NCBI RefSeq assembly: GCF_900591205.1 | Contig: NZ_UUPU01000085.1 | Coordinates: forward strand, 62,001-126,000 | Direction: 5' to 3' | DNA from: Pseudomonas viridiflava | GTDB taxonomy: Bacteria > Pseudomonadota > Gammaproteobacteria > Pseudomonadales > Pseudomonadaceae | DNA: 64,000 nucleotides | Part shown: piece after piece, positions 1 through 8,397 of the stretch | Layout of the letters: each line of letters begins with the position of its first letter | Numbering within the stretch: position 1 is the stretch's first letter | Notes under the pieces: generated by a model | What the model saw: the letters and a program-made list of their open reading frames with translations, nothing else | The model's database searches: none | Told to the model about the DNA's origin: nothing | Position numbers and translations under genes: made by a program

Positions 1-70
1 GTCGCGTTGCATGAGGCGTGCTCAAGGGAGAAGTATTAAAACGCCATTATCCGCTTAATGGCCGCATTTT

Positions 71-538
71 CTAAGCTTTGTTCGATCCGCTCGTCGCTTG
101 GAGTATTGCCAGTTCGGCTTTTACCTGGGCCAGTTCCGCTTCCAGTTGGGCGACGCGCTGCTGGGCCCGGACCTGCTGTGTCACGTCCTTTTGCACGCCG
201 ACGAAGTAGGTCTGCTTGTCAGCCTCGTTGTACACCGTCGACAGCGACAACTCGTTCCAGAAGTGGCTGCCGTCCTTGCGATAATTGCGCAGGGTTTCCC
301 GGCAGGAACTGCCACTTTGCAAGGCTTCTCGAATCGCCATCAGCGCCGGCTGGTCGCGGTCGCCGGACTGCAGGAAGCGGCAATCCTGATAGAGGATTTC
401 ATCCAGGGTATAGCCGGTGAGTTGTTCGAAGGCCGGGTTGACGTAGATCAGCGGCTTGTCTTTGCCTTCGCGTTCGGCAACAACGATGCCCTCGTTGGAC
501 GCGTTGATCACCATTTGCATCAGTTGCGCATTAATCAT
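71..538 (-). CDS. Short LOV-domain blue-light photoreceptor
   Basis: A single LOV/PAS domain of about 120 residues is followed by a heptad-rich C-terminal helix and nothing else, the architecture of the Pseudomonas short LOV proteins such as PpSB1-LOV. The flavin-adduct cysteine lies in YQDCRFLQ. With the start at ATG 538 (MINAQLMQ) this is Cys53, the position I recall for PpSB1-LOV, so I chose that start over the ATG four codons upstream at 550; neither has a clear Shine-Dalgarno sequence. NYRKDGSHFWNELSLS and YFVGVQKDVT are the usual flavin-contact strands. The protein has no output domain, so signalling is presumably by dimer or partner interaction in the cytoplasm. The 155-aa length is slightly above the roughly 142 aa of PpSB1, because the C-terminal coiled coil is longer. 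It is transcribed divergently from the flavodoxin gene. Confidence 0.9.
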   Translation of the reverse strand: MINAQLMQMVINASNEGIVVAEREGKDKPLIYVNPAFEQLTGYTLDEILYQDCRFLQSGDRDQPALMAIREALQSGSSCRETLRNYRKDGSHFWNELSLSTVYNEADKQTYFVGVQKDVTQQVRAQQRVAQLEAELAQVKAELAILQATSGSNKA

Positions 539-667
539 CGAGCGGTCCATGGCTTGTTATTCGAACTGCCAGTTTATGACATGCCTTGAATGTTGCACGG
601 CGTGCGCCGAAATATTTGCCACAGCTGCTAACATCCTACGCTTTCACTCAACTACAGGATCAGATTG

Positions 668-1123
668 ATGAAAGTCGCCATCCTTTCCGGCTCGGTGTAC
701 GGCACGGCTGAAGAAGTCGCCCGCCACGCCGCCGGCATCCTCAACGCCGGCGGTTTTGAAGCCTGGCACAACCCACGCGCCACCTTGGCGGATGTGCAGG
801 CTTTTGCCCCCGAGGCTTTTCTGGCGGTGACTTCCACCACTGGCATGGGTGAGTTACCCGACAACCTGCAGCCACTGTATTCGTCGATTCGCGATCAATT
901 GCCGGCTGCCTGGCGCGGCCTGCCCGGCGCGGTGATCGGCCTGGGCGACGCCAGCTACGGCGACACTTTCTGTGGCGGCGGCGAGCAACTGCGCGAGCTG
1001 TTCGGTGAACTGGGCGTGCGTGAGGTCCTGCCGATGCTGCGCCTGGACGCCAGTGAAAGCGTGACCCCCGAAGCCGACGCCGAGCCTTGGCTGGCCGAGC
1101 TGGTCACTGCACTGCGCGCTTGA
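668..1123 (+). CDS. Flavodoxin, MioC-like
   Basis: This is a 151-aa FMN-binding flavodoxin of the MioC type. The N-terminal phosphate loop GSVYGTAEEVA is followed by the STTGMGELPDN loop and the GLGDASYGDTFCGGG motif, all typical of the flavodoxin fold. The family carries electrons in the cytoplasm, and MioC is linked to biotin synthase activity in E. coli; the partner here is unknown. The start is ATG 668, since the in-frame TTG just upstream is less likely. It is divergent from the LOV gene and convergent with the LysR gene, whose stop codon lies inside its last codons (20-bp overlap). Confidence 0.88.
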   Translation: MKVAILSGSVYGTAEEVARHAAGILNAGGFEAWHNPRATLADVQAFAPEAFLAVTSTTGMGELPDNLQPLYSSIRDQLPAAWRGLPGAVIGLGDASYGDTFCGGGEQLRELFGELGVREVLPMLRLDASESVTPEADAEPWLAELVTALRA

Positions 1124-2000
1124 CCGGATACTCGCGCAGCAACGCCAGCCAGGCTTGCGCAGCTCTGGACAGGTAGGCGCCTTCACGCCAGATAAACGCA
1201 ATGTCCCAGCGCAGGAAATCGGGCGCCTTCAGTGTGAGGCGCACGACCCCCGGCCGCACCAGCCCACGGGCGACCACGCTGGGCAACAGCACCACGCCCT
1301 GGCCGGCTGCGACCAGTGCGGCGAGGAAATCTGCCTGGCCGCTGCGCCCGATTTCCTTCGGGGTAAAGCCCAACTGCTGACACGCCTGCATCAGTCGGTC
1401 GTTGAGCACAAAGCTGCGTTGGTACATCAGGAACGGCGTATCGGCCAATTCCTCCAGCCGCACCTGGGCGTTTTCCGCCAACGGGTGATCAATCGGCAGC
1501 AGCGCATCCAGTGGCTCATCGCAGAACGCTTGCCAGGCAAACGCCGGGTCGCTGGGCTTCAAGCTGCCGCCCACCTCCAGCTCACCGCTGAGAATCGCCT
1601 GTTCGATATTGCGGCTGCCGCCTTCGAGCAATTGGATGGTGACGTTCGGATAACGCCTGCGGTACTCGGCAAACAGCCCGGCAAACAGCGTATCGCCCGC
1701 CAGCAGTGGCAGGCCCAGGCGCAGTTCGCCGCGGGTGAGCTGGTGCATATCGTCCAGCTCGTTGATCAGCTCGGTTTGCAGGCGCAGCATGGCCTGCGCG
1801 CGCTGTAACACCACCTCGCCGGCGGCGGTCAGGCGGATCTGTGAACCGATACGGTCGAGCAGCGGTGTGCCGAGGCTTTGTTCCAACTGCGCCACCTGTT
1901 TGCTCACGGCGGACTGGCTGATGTGCAAGGTTTTGCCGGCTTGAGTAAAACCGCCCCGGTGGACCACTTCGACAAAGCTGCGCAGTTGTTTGAATTCCAT
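1104..2000 (-). CDS. LysR-type regulator of the cidAB-like operon
   Basis: The 298-aa protein has an N-terminal winged helix-turn-helix (MEFKQLRSFVEVVHRGGFTQAGKTLHISQSAVSKQV) and a C-terminal periplasmic-binding-protein-like effector domain. The start is ATG 2000, because the HTH begins directly there; longer forms add unrelated residues. It is divergent from the CidA/CidB-like pair, the arrangement of CidR/CidAB, so it probably controls those genes in response to a metabolite such as overflow-carbon products (inference from the family). A 15-bp palindrome 22 bp upstream of its start fits a LysR operator and autoregulation. Confidence 0.88.
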   Translation of the reverse strand: MEFKQLRSFVEVVHRGGFTQAGKTLHISQSAVSKQVAQLEQSLGTPLLDRIGSQIRLTAAGEVVLQRAQAMLRLQTELINELDDMHQLTRGELRLGLPLLAGDTLFAGLFAEYRRRYPNVTIQLLEGGSRNIEQAILSGELEVGGSLKPSDPAFAWQAFCDEPLDALLPIDHPLAENAQVRLEELADTPFLMYQRSFVLNDRLMQACQQLGFTPKEIGRSGQADFLAALVAAGQGVVLLPSVVARGLVRPGVVRLTLKAPDFLRWDIAFIWREGAYLSRAAQAWLALLREYPVKRAVQ

Positions 2001-2021
2001 CGGCGTGATTCCCCGCTTCAT

Positions 2022-2036
2022 ATTCCAAAGTGGAAT
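2022..2036. promoter_or_regulatory. Palindromic LysR-type operator
   Basis: ATTCCA and TGGAAT flank AAG to give a perfect inverted repeat that also satisfies the T-N11-A rule of LysR sites. It sits in the 112-bp divergent intergenic region between the LysR gene and cidA, where an autoregulatory and activating site is expected. Binding is inferred, not shown. Confidence 0.6.
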
Positions 2037-2112
2037 GGCTGGCAGTCTAACAATTCGCTGTGGGGATGGAAGGCAGCTCTTTAAAATGGGCGCCTGCGAG
2101 GACCCAAAGCCC

Positions 2113-2499
2113 ATGAAACGTCTCACCTGCAAACACCTTGGCCGCCTGCTCTGCGAGCTGGTCGTGCTGCTGGCCATCTACTTTCTGGGCTGCCGGTTGG
2201 CGCTGTGGTTGGCGTGGCCGATTCCCGGTGGCGTGGTGGGCCTGGGCCTGCTGCTGGCAACCTTCGCCAGTGGCCTGGTCAAGCCGGCGGCCCTGCAATT
2301 GGGCGCCGGGGTGTTGATGGCCGAGATGCTGCTGTTCTTTATCCCGGCCTTGATGAGCCTGTTGGATTACGGCGGCCTGCTGCGCAATGACGGCTGGCGC
2401 ATCCTGCTGGTGATCGGTATCAGCACGCTCTCGGTGATGCTGGTGACGGCGTTCACGGTTGAAATGGTGTGCCGCTGGAGGCTGCGTCGTGAAGCTTGA
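2113..2499 (+). CDS. cidA: CidA/LrgA holin-like membrane protein
   Basis: This 128-aa inner-membrane protein has four predicted hydrophobic segments and matches the LrgA/CidA family (IPGGVVGLGLLLATF and the FFIPALMSLLDYGG loop). Family members act as holin-like pores or modulators of murein hydrolase activity and may also transport small metabolites. The gene overlaps the start of the LrgB-family gene by 11 bp, so the two are translationally coupled, as is usual for this pair. The start ATG at 2113 gives the family-typical N-terminus. Confidence 0.88.
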   Translation: MKRLTCKHLGRLLCELVVLLAIYFLGCRLALWLAWPIPGGVVGLGLLLATFASGLVKPAALQLGAGVLMAEMLLFFIPALMSLLDYGGLLRNDGWRILLVIGISTLSVMLVTAFTVEMVCRWRLRREA

Positions 2500-3175
2500 G
2501 CTGATGCCGGTGTTCTGGCTCGCCTTGACCCTCGGGGCCTATGTCTTTAGCCGCTGGCTCTACCGCCGTACCGGGCGCTACCTGCTGTCACCCTTGATTC
2601 TGGTGCCGGCGCTGCTGCTGGCGGTGGCCGTGCCGATGAACACCGCCTACGCCGAATACGCCACCGACACCCATTGGCTGATGCTGGTGCTGGGCCCGGT
2701 GACCGTGGCGTTTGCCATACCGATCTGGCAGCAGCGCCGCTTGCTGGCGCGGCACTGGTCGGCGTTGTTGCTGGGGATGGTGGCCGGGAGCGCGGCGTCC
2801 ATCGCCACCTCGTTCGGCCTGGCGAAGGCGCTGGCGCTGGACAGTTCGGTCACGATGTCCCTGGTGCCGCGCTCGATCACCACGCCGTTTGCCATGCCGG
2901 TGTCTTCGGACCTGGGGGGCGTGCCGGAACTCACGGCGGTGTTCGTGATGTTCACCGGCGTGTTCGGTGCGATGCTTGGCGGCGTGCTGCTCAAATGGCT
3001 GCCGCTGCGTACACCCCTGGCGCGGGGTGCGTTGTTCGGTGTGGGGGCCCACGGCGCAGGGGTCAGCCGGGCCCATGAAGTGGGCGGCGAAGAGGGCTCG
3101 GTCGCCGGCCTGGTAATGGTGTTGACGGGCCTGCTCAACCTGTTCGCCGTGCCTTTATTGGCGGCGCTTCTCTGA
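2489..3175 (+). CDS. cidB: CidB/LrgB-family membrane protein
   Basis: This 228-aa polytopic membrane protein is of the LrgB/CidB family. Landmarks are the conserved LVPRSITTPFAMPVS stretch and the C-terminal GAHGAGVSRAHEVGGEEG motif. It is the obligate partner of the CidA-like protein just upstream. GTG 2489 is preferred because GGAG lies 9 bp upstream and the start overlaps the cidA stop. Family roles are control of autolysis or of glycolate/pyruvate export; which applies here cannot be told from sequence. Confidence 0.9.
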   Translation: MKLELMPVFWLALTLGAYVFSRWLYRRTGRYLLSPLILVPALLLAVAVPMNTAYAEYATDTHWLMLVLGPVTVAFAIPIWQQRRLLARHWSALLLGMVAGSAASIATSFGLAKALALDSSVTMSLVPRSITTPFAMPVSSDLGGVPELTAVFVMFTGVFGAMLGGVLLKWLPLRTPLARGALFGVGAHGAGVSRAHEVGGEEGSVAGLVMVLTGLLNLFAVPLLAALL

Positions 3176-3325
3176 CGCCCGCAAAGCAAATTTGAACTAT
3201 TCTCTTGGCTGACCCGTTCGGTCATCAAGCTGGCTGCGAAGGCAACTACGGCAGCCATGAGGTCTGACTAGACTGGCCCTTCACCCAAAAAAACAATAAT
3301 AAAGTGCGCCAAGGAGGTCATTTCC

Positions 3326-4108
3326 GTGAGTCTAGCCCCCGTTCTATCGCCACAGAATGTCAAAGATCAGGTCAGCGCCGCCGAATGGCAAACCCGCGTT
3401 GACCTGGCCGCCTGCTATCGCCTGGTGGCGTTGCATGGCTGGGACGACCTGATCTTCACCCATATTTCGGCCAAGGTGCCGGGCACCGATGATTTCCTGA
3501 TCAACCCCTACGGGCTGATGTTCCACGAAATCACCGCGTCGAGCCTGGTCAAGGTCGACCAGGCCGGCAACAAGCTGATGGACAGCCCCTACGAGATCAA
3601 CCCGGCGGGCTACACCATCCACAGTGCCATCCATGAAGTTCGCCACGACGTAACGTGCGTGCTGCACACCCACACTGCCGCCGGTGTCGCGGTGGCGGCG
3701 CAGAAGCAAGGCGTGTTGCCGATCAGCCAGCAGTCGATATTCGTGCTGTCGAGCCTGGCTTATCACGCCTATGAGGGCGTGGCGTTGAACCACGAAGAGA
3801 AGGCTCGCCTGCAAGCCGACCTGGGTGACAACAATTTCCTGATGCTGCACAACCACGGTCTGCTGACCTGCGCCAGCAGCATCGCTGACACCTTCCTGAT
3901 GATGTTCACGTTCCAGCGCGCCTGCGATATCCAGGTGCTGGCGCAAAATGGCGGCGCTGAATTGATACCCATCGGCCCGCAGATTCTCGCCGGCGCCAAA
4001 GCGATGGTGGCGGCTGTCACAAAGAGCGCACAAGGTATGGGGGGCGCGCTGGCCTGGCCGGCGTTGCTGCGTAAGCTGGACAGCCAAGACCCTGGGTATA
4101 AAAGCTGA
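3326..4108 (+). CDS. Class II aldolase/adducin-family protein
   Basis: This 260-aa class II aldolase/adducin fold protein has the metal-binding histidine cluster in HTHTAAGVAVA and a later HNHG. The GTG start follows a near-perfect AAGGAGGT at 3311-3318. Classical members split sugar phosphates such as fuculose-1-phosphate, but this subgroup found beside hydrolases and SDRs has no assigned substrate. The stop overlaps the next gene in an ATGA junction, so it is co-translated with the alpha/beta hydrolase. Confidence 0.85.
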   Translation: MSLAPVLSPQNVKDQVSAAEWQTRVDLAACYRLVALHGWDDLIFTHISAKVPGTDDFLINPYGLMFHEITASSLVKVDQAGNKLMDSPYEINPAGYTIHSAIHEVRHDVTCVLHTHTAAGVAVAAQKQGVLPISQQSIFVLSSLAYHAYEGVALNHEEKARLQADLGDNNFLMLHNHGLLTCASSIADTFLMMFTFQRACDIQVLAQNGGAELIPIGPQILAGAKAMVAAVTKSAQGMGGALAWPALLRKLDSQDPGYKS

Positions 4109-5013
4109 TGCCACTCGCCGAGATCCCGCTTAGAGCCTGGCGCAAGCGCGGTCAGGAATTCGTCTTTCGTGGCCGTGCAATCCGTTACTGGGTGGCGGGG
4201 CAGGGCGAACCGTTGCTGCTGATCCATGGCTTCCCCACTGCCAGCTGGGACTGGCATTACCTCTGGCAACCCCTGGCCCAGCGTAACCTGGTGATCGCCT
4301 GCGACATGCTCGGCTTCGGCGACTCGGCCAAGCCGCTGGACCACGACTACTGCCTGCTGGAGCAGGCGGATTTGCAGCAGGCGTTGCTGGAACACCTGCG
4401 GGTCGATCAGCCGGTTCATGTGCTGGCCCACGACTACGGAGACAGCGTGGCCCAAGAGCTGTTGGCGCGGCACTATGAGGGCCGGTTTCACATGGCCAGT
4501 TGCGTGTTTCTGAATGGCGGGTTGTTCCCCGAAACCCATCGCACGGCGCTGGTGCAAAAGCTCTTGCTCAGCCCCCTGGGATGGATGGTCGGCCGCGCCT
4601 TTGGGCGCAATGCCCTGTCCGATAGCTTCAACCAGATCTTCGGCCCCGCCACGCGCCCCAGTGAAAGCGCCCTGGATGATTTCTGGAGCCTGATCAACTG
4701 CCACGAGGGCACGCGCATCCTGCATAAACTGATCGCCTACATTCCCCAGCGCCGGCGCCTGCGCGAACGCTGGGTAGGGGCGATGCAGCGTGGCGAAGTA
4801 CCGCTGCGGGTGATCGACGGCGAGGTAGACCCGATCTCCGGCGCGCACATGGTCGAGCGTTACCAGCAATTGGTGCCGCTCGCCGACACGGTGCTGCTGG
4901 CCAATATCGGTCACTACCCGCAGATTGAGGCGCCGGTACAGGTGCTCAAGCATTACCTGGCGTTTCGCGAGCGAATCGGGCAGCGGGTGTGGGAGCTGGC
5001 TTGTCTGCGATAG
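4108..5013 (+). CDS. Alpha/beta hydrolase, MEST/epoxide-hydrolase-like
   Basis: The 301-aa alpha/beta hydrolase has the oxyanion motif HGFPTASWDW and a nucleophile elbow HDYGDSVAQE, with Asp in place of Ser as in epoxide hydrolases, haloalkane dehalogenases and MEST-like proteins. The catalytic His is in NIGHYPQIEAP. It is coupled to the aldolase gene upstream. The last eight residues (VWELACLR) and the stop codon are encoded by a REP palindrome beginning at 4988, so the C-terminus has been rewritten by the repeat. The substrate is unknown. Confidence 0.85.
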   Translation: MPLAEIPLRAWRKRGQEFVFRGRAIRYWVAGQGEPLLLIHGFPTASWDWHYLWQPLAQRNLVIACDMLGFGDSAKPLDHDYCLLEQADLQQALLEHLRVDQPVHVLAHDYGDSVAQELLARHYEGRFHMASCVFLNGGLFPETHRTALVQKLLLSPLGWMVGRAFGRNALSDSFNQIFGPATRPSESALDDFWSLINCHEGTRILHKLIAYIPQRRRLRERWVGAMQRGEVPLRVIDGEVDPISGAHMVERYQQLVPLADTVLLANIGHYPQIEAPVQVLKHYLAFRERIGQRVWELACLR

Positions 5014-5074
5014 CGTCGCTGCGGTTCAACTGAAAGGCCGAGGCGCTTGCATCGCAGGCAAGCCAGCTCCCACA
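4988..5074. repeat. REP palindromic element
   Basis: TGTGGGAGCTGGCTTG on one side and CAAGCCAGCTCCCACA on the other form a REP pair (REPIN-like). The left arm overlaps the 3' end of the alpha/beta hydrolase gene. The same core recurs at 9781, 14424, 15218 and 25783 in this window. Confidence 0.9.
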
Positions 5075-5186
5075 CAATCATCCCCCAGCCTTATCGAGCA
5101 CCATTCAGCCCTGGCCGTATTTATTGTGACCAGAGGCGCCTTGCCCGACACTCAAGCCATTCCCATTGTCACCATTGGAGTTCGGT

Positions 5187-6098
5187 ATGAGTGAGTCAGT
5201 GCAGTTCCAGGATAAGGTCGTGATCGTCACCGGTGCCGGCGGCGGGTTGGGCCGTGCCCATGCACTGTTGTTCGCCAAACATGGGGCTCGGGTGCTGGTC
5301 AACGACCTTGGGGGTTCCACCCAGGGCGAGGGCGCCAGTGCCTCGGCCGCCGACCGCGTGGTGGCCGAGATTCGCGCCGCCGGCGGTATTGCCGAGGCCA
5401 ACCATGACTCTGTCACCGAAGGTGACAAGATCGTGCAGAACGCGCTCGACGCCTTTGGCCGTATCGACGTGGTGGTCAACAATGCCGGCATCCTGCGCGA
5501 CAAGACTTTCCACAAAATGGACGACAGTGACTGGGACCTGGTTTACCGGGTGCATGTCGAAGGTGCCTACAAAGTCACCCGTGCCGCCTGGCCGCATCTG
5601 CGCGAGCAGGGTTATGGCCGGGTGATCTTCACCGCGTCTACCTCGGGCATTTATGGCAACTTCGGCCAGTCCAACTACGGCATGGCCAAGCTCGGGCTGT
5701 ACGGCCTGACCCGCACCCTGGCGATTGAAGGGCGCAAGAACAACATTCTGGTCAACGCCATTGCCCCTACCGGCGGCACGCGCATGACCGAGGGTTTGAT
5801 CCCGCCGCAAGTGTTCGAACGCCTCAAGCCGGAGCTGATCAGCCCGTTGGTGGTGTACCTGGGAAGCGAGGCGTGCCAGGAAACCTCGGGGCTGTTTGAG
5901 GTGGGCGGCGGCTGGGTCGGCAAGACCCGCTGGGAGCGCAGCCTGGGCGTGGGGTTTGATCCTGAAGCCGGGTTTTCGCCGGACGATGTGGCGGCACATT
6001 GGGCGCAGATCTGCGATTTTGAGGGCGCCGCCCACCCCAAGGACACGATCGAGGCATTGAAGGAGATGATGGCCAATTTGCAGAAATACAGCCTTTGA
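5187..6098 (+). CDS. SDR-family 3-hydroxyacyl-CoA dehydrogenase-like protein
   Basis: This 303-aa short-chain dehydrogenase has the cofactor motif TGAGGGLGRAHA, the NNAGIL strand and the catalytic YGMAK. VLVNDLGGSTQGEG resembles the dehydrogenase domain of eukaryotic multifunctional enzyme 2 (HSD17B4), which oxidises (3R)-hydroxyacyl-CoA. ATG 5187 is preferred over an upstream GTG because GGAG lies 9 bp before it. It follows the aldolase and hydrolase genes on the same strand, so a role in degrading a lipid, terpenoid or ester substrate is plausible but inferred. A strong terminator follows. Confidence 0.85.
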   Translation: MSESVQFQDKVVIVTGAGGGLGRAHALLFAKHGARVLVNDLGGSTQGEGASASAADRVVAEIRAAGGIAEANHDSVTEGDKIVQNALDAFGRIDVVVNNAGILRDKTFHKMDDSDWDLVYRVHVEGAYKVTRAAWPHLREQGYGRVIFTASTSGIYGNFGQSNYGMAKLGLYGLTRTLAIEGRKNNILVNAIAPTGGTRMTEGLIPPQVFERLKPELISPLVVYLGSEACQETSGLFEVGGGWVGKTRWERSLGVGFDPEAGFSPDDVAAHWAQICDFEGAAHPKDTIEALKEMMANLQKYSL

Positions 6099-6125
6099 TC
6101 ATTGCCTTAAAAAGCTTGAATCCAA

Positions 6126-6152
6126 CGGGGCGCTGATGGCGCCCCGTTTTAT
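6126..6152 (+). terminator. Rho-independent terminator after the SDR gene
   Basis: A GGGGCG/GGCGCCCC stem is followed by GTTTTATTTTA. A second hairpin at 6166-6188 (AGCCGCTG/CAGCGGCT) has its T-tract on the minus strand, so the region may terminate transcription in both directions. Confidence 0.8.
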
Positions 6153-6188
6153 TTTAGGCAAAAAAAAGCCGCTGCAAAGGCAGCGGCT

Positions 6189-6580
6189 GAAGTAAGACGT
6201 TGGATCAAGGAGCGACAAATCAACGTCAGTGAACACGGGTAACAGATTGAAAATAGGCATCAATCCATCTGAGTCTGGCTGTTCTTCCGGTGTTGGAAGC
6301 GGGCGGTTTGCCCTGAAAGCCCGCTAAGAATAGTCGCTTGTAACAAAATGAGTAATAGCAGTTCAGGACAAGGACTGTTACCGATAGCGCAACAGTTGCC
6401 CGGCCTGCCATCCATCCCCCTGATAACCCGCCATCCAGCCAATCCATGGGCTCGCGCAGACCCCGGCCAGAGCGCCCGGTAATCCTTTCGAGCGACAACA
6501 CGAATCCCTCCTTGGTGCGCTTATCGCTCTTCACGGGCGGCAGTAGGGTGGGGCCTTCTGTCACTCACCGGGGAAGACGC
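6189..6580. other. Intergenic region upstream of the DUF1302 gene
   Basis: About 390 bp lie between the terminator and the DUF1302 start. I see no convincing gene. Reading frames exist on both strands but lack family-like sequence. The region presumably holds the promoter of the DUF1302-DUF1329 pair, but I cannot place a -35/-10 or an operator with confidence. Confidence 0.4.
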
Positions 6581-8371
6581 ATGACAAGAACAACAATGCG
6601 CGCCATCTTCAGGCCACAGGCGCTGGCCGCTGCGGTTGCACTGGGGTGCTGTGCTCAGGCACAGGCTGTTTCATTCAACATTGGCGAGATCGAAGGGCAA
6701 TTCGATTCCTCGCTGTCGGTGGGCGCGAGCTGGGGCATGCGCGATGCCGATAAAAAACTGGTGGGCACCGTGAATGGTGGCACCGGCCAGGCGTCGACCG
6801 GGGATGACGGGCGGCTGAACTTCAAGAAGGGCGAGACCTTCTCCAAAATCGTCAAGGGGCTGCACGACCTTGAGTTGAAGTACGGTGATACCGGCGTGTT
6901 TGTGCGCGGCAAGTATTGGTACGACTTCGAGCTGCAGGACGAAGATCGCGAGTTCAAGCCGATCAGCAATCACAACCGCAAGGAAGGCGCCAAATCCAGC
7001 GGGGCGCAGATCCTCGATGCCTTTGTCTATCACAACTACTCTCTGGGCGACCTGCCCGGCACCGTGCGCGCGGGTAAGCAGGTGGTCAGTTGGGGCGAAA
7101 GTACCTTCATCGGCAACTCCATCAACAGCATCAACCCGATAGACGTCTCCGCGTTCCGTCGCCCGGGTGCCGAGATCAAGGAAGGGCTGATTCCGGTCAA
7201 CATGCTGTTCGCGTCCCAGAGCCTCACCAATCAACTGACGGTGGAAGGCTTCTACCAGTTGGAATGGGACCAGACGGTGCTGGATAACTGCGGCACCTTC
7301 TTCGGCGGCGACGTGGCGGCGGACGGCTGCACCAATAACTACACCGTGGGCAACCCGGCGATCGCGCCCTTGCAACCGGTGGCGGCGGCATTCGGCCAAG
7401 GGTTTGGCGTGACCAATGAAGGGGTGATCGTACGCCGTGCCGGCGACCGCGATGCGCGGGATTCCGGTCAGTTCGGCGCCGCGTTGCGCTGGCTGGGGGA
7501 TGACACCGAGTACGGCCTGTACTTCATGAACTACCACAGCCGCACGCCGACCGTGGGCACCATCACCAACAACACCAGCCTGGCCACGCTCGGCAGGATT
7601 GCCGGCACGGCCAACGGTCTGGCGCCAGGTTCCGGTTCCGGCCTGGTACAAAGCCTGATGCTTGGTCGCGGCCAGTACTACCTCGACTACCCGGAAGATA
7701 TCCGCCTGTTCGGCGCCAGCTTCTCCACCACCTTGCCTACCGGCACGGCGTGGACCGGTGAGATCAGCTACAGGCCCAATGCCCCGGTGCAACTCAATAC
7801 CACCGATTTGACCCTGGCCCTGATCAACCCCGTCGCCGGCCAACTGGCCTCACCCATCCGCAGCAACTTCGGCGACGACAACAAAGGCTACCGCCGCAAG
7901 GAAATCACCCAGATCCAAAGCTCCATGACGCAGTTCTTCGATCAGGTGCTGGGTGCTGAACGCCTGACCGTGGTGGGCGAAGCGGCCATCGTGCACGTCG
8001 CGGGCCTGGAAGATAAATCCAAGCTGCGTTACGGCCGCGACTCGGTGTATGGCGCCTACGGGTTCCAGGGTGACACCGACGGTTTCGTCACCTCGACCTC
8101 CTGGGGCTACCGTGCGCGGGCGATCCTCGACTACAACAACGTGATCGCCGGGATCAACCTCAAGCCCAACCTGTCCTGGTCCCACGATGTCGCCGGCTAC
8201 GGCCCCAACGGCCTGTTCAACAAAGGCGCCAAGGCCATCAGCGTCGGTGTGGACGCGGACTACCGCAACACCTACACCGCCAGCCTCAGCTACACCGACT
8301 TTTTTGGCGGCGACTACAACACCCTGACCGACCGCGACTTCCTCGCCCTCAGCTTCGGCGTGAACTTCTGA
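6581..8371 (+). CDS. DUF1302 family outer-membrane-like protein
   Basis: This 596-aa protein has a signal peptide (RPQALAAAVALGCCAQAQA) followed by a beta-rich domain of the DUF1302 family. ATG 6581 has GGGGAAGA upstream and puts the signal peptide at the N-terminus. The last residues (LALSFGVNF) end in an aromatic residue as outer-membrane barrels do, so a porin or channel role is likely. DUF1302 genes almost always pair with DUF1329, as here 26 bp downstream, and tend to sit beside catabolic genes for hydrophobic compounds. The substrate is unknown. Confidence 0.85.
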   Translation: MTRTTMRAIFRPQALAAAVALGCCAQAQAVSFNIGEIEGQFDSSLSVGASWGMRDADKKLVGTVNGGTGQASTGDDGRLNFKKGETFSKIVKGLHDLELKYGDTGVFVRGKYWYDFELQDEDREFKPISNHNRKEGAKSSGAQILDAFVYHNYSLGDLPGTVRAGKQVVSWGESTFIGNSINSINPIDVSAFRRPGAEIKEGLIPVNMLFASQSLTNQLTVEGFYQLEWDQTVLDNCGTFFGGDVAADGCTNNYTVGNPAIAPLQPVAAAFGQGFGVTNEGVIVRRAGDRDARDSGQFGAALRWLGDDTEYGLYFMNYHSRTPTVGTITNNTSLATLGRIAGTANGLAPGSGSGLVQSLMLGRGQYYLDYPEDIRLFGASFSTTLPTGTAWTGEISYRPNAPVQLNTTDLTLALINPVAGQLASPIRSNFGDDNKGYRRKEITQIQSSMTQFFDQVLGAERLTVVGEAAIVHVAGLEDKSKLRYGRDSVYGAYGFQGDTDGFVTSTSWGYRARAILDYNNVIAGINLKPNLSWSHDVAGYGPNGLFNKGAKAISVGVDADYRNTYTASLSYTDFFGGDYNTLTDRDFLALSFGVNF

Positions 8372-8397
8372 TTTGGCTTAAAGAAGGACAAGAATCC

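Noticed and set aside
6226..6564. 112-aa reading frame on the minus strand upstream of the DUF1302 gene
   Set aside because: No Shine-Dalgarno, low-complexity Arg/Gly/Trp content and no family-like motif; the region is the promoter area of the DUF1302 gene.
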